From Nostocales cyanobacterium Centralia_MAG_434 (GTDB lineage: Bacteria > Cyanobacteriota > Cyanobacteriia > Cyanobacteriales > Nostocaceae), in contig JAJPJF010000537.1 of assembly GCA_021324415.1 (NCBI GenBank), positions 1 to 33,483 of the forward strand: 33,483 nucleotides of DNA, in the 5' to 3' direction. Positions 33,335 to 33,483 of the stretch are shown piece after piece. The position numbers and the translations under genes are program-made. The notes beneath the pieces are model-generated. The model was not told the DNA's origin, made no database searches, and saw only the letters and a list, made by a program, of their open reading frames with translations. Position 1 is the first letter of the stretch; each line of letters starts with the position of its first letter.

Positions 33335-33483
33335 GGACCAAGTTTTTTTGGCTCTTCAGTTCTTTTTATGGAGTCAAATAATAAATAAAATCTAATCAGA
33401 GCCTATATGCCTTGCTATGACTGGATTCTAAATTTTTGAGCCTTTCTATAAAATGGCTATTTTAAGGTCGTACCATAAAACCA

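Overview
The window looks like chromosomal DNA of a filamentous, probably heterocyst-forming cyanobacterium. Three things point that way. The octamer GCGATCGC (HIP1) is strongly enriched: I count 15 copies by eye. Short heptamer tandem repeats (AGTTATC, GTTAGGA, CTACTCC types) lie between genes. The gene content is typical: a CHASE2 Ser/Thr kinase, a DUF1825 protein, an SLH/OprB porin, a TM2-SHOCT protein and a PEP-CTERM-like protein. No rRNA, tRNA, CRISPR array, insertion sequence or phage gene was found.

Layout. 1-332 is the Pro/Thr/Gly-rich, 48-bp-repeat end of a gene that begins outside the window. It faces a CHASE2-kinase gene (391-2778, minus). 2779-3956 is mostly non-coding but holds a decayed minus-strand gene (3352-3720) with four in-frame stops. 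3957-10115 carries an NYN-domain protein, leuA, a HAD hydrolase and a five-domain FHA-PAS-GAF-GGDEF-EAL protein. moeA follows tail to tail, then an RDD membrane protein, the rpmG-rpsR pair and an RNB exoribonuclease (to 14701). 14874-17457 holds an exported cyclase-family hydrolase with altered metal ligands, signal peptidase I, a helix-hairpin-helix protein and a TM2-SHOCT protein. 17814-19626 has three small proteins (ribbon-helix-helix, an unrecognised 66-aa protein, DUF1825) separated by long leaders. 19680-25103 is housekeeping: PBP1A, tyrS, pyrF overlapping an exported unknown, and a family-4 uracil-DNA glycosylase.

25346-33301 is entirely on the minus strand and is the most accessory-looking part. 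In transcription order it holds a stand-alone adenylation-carrier-reductase (A-T-R) NRPS-like enzyme, an exported protein with a PEP-CTERM-like tail, an ethanolamine-type APC permease and an SLH porin. Reading the adenylation pocket by hand gives D-I-L-Q-L-G-M-I-W-K, which resembles the glycine code as I remember it. A glycine-activating reductase next to an ethanolamine-type permease suggests a small amino-aldehyde or amino-alcohol locus (glycine to aminoacetaldehyde or ethanolamine, or glycine betaine to choline by analogy with a fungal enzyme). This is an inference, and it is the best candidate here for an undescribed system. The 419-bp gap before the permease holds two long, mutually exclusive hairpins, and a palindrome sits just upstream of the NRPS ribosome binding site.

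Most other genes are core metabolism with no obvious joint pathway. Several starts were moved from the longest possible reading frame to an internal ATG on ribosome-binding-site or family-length grounds; each case is stated. All motif positions were counted by hand.
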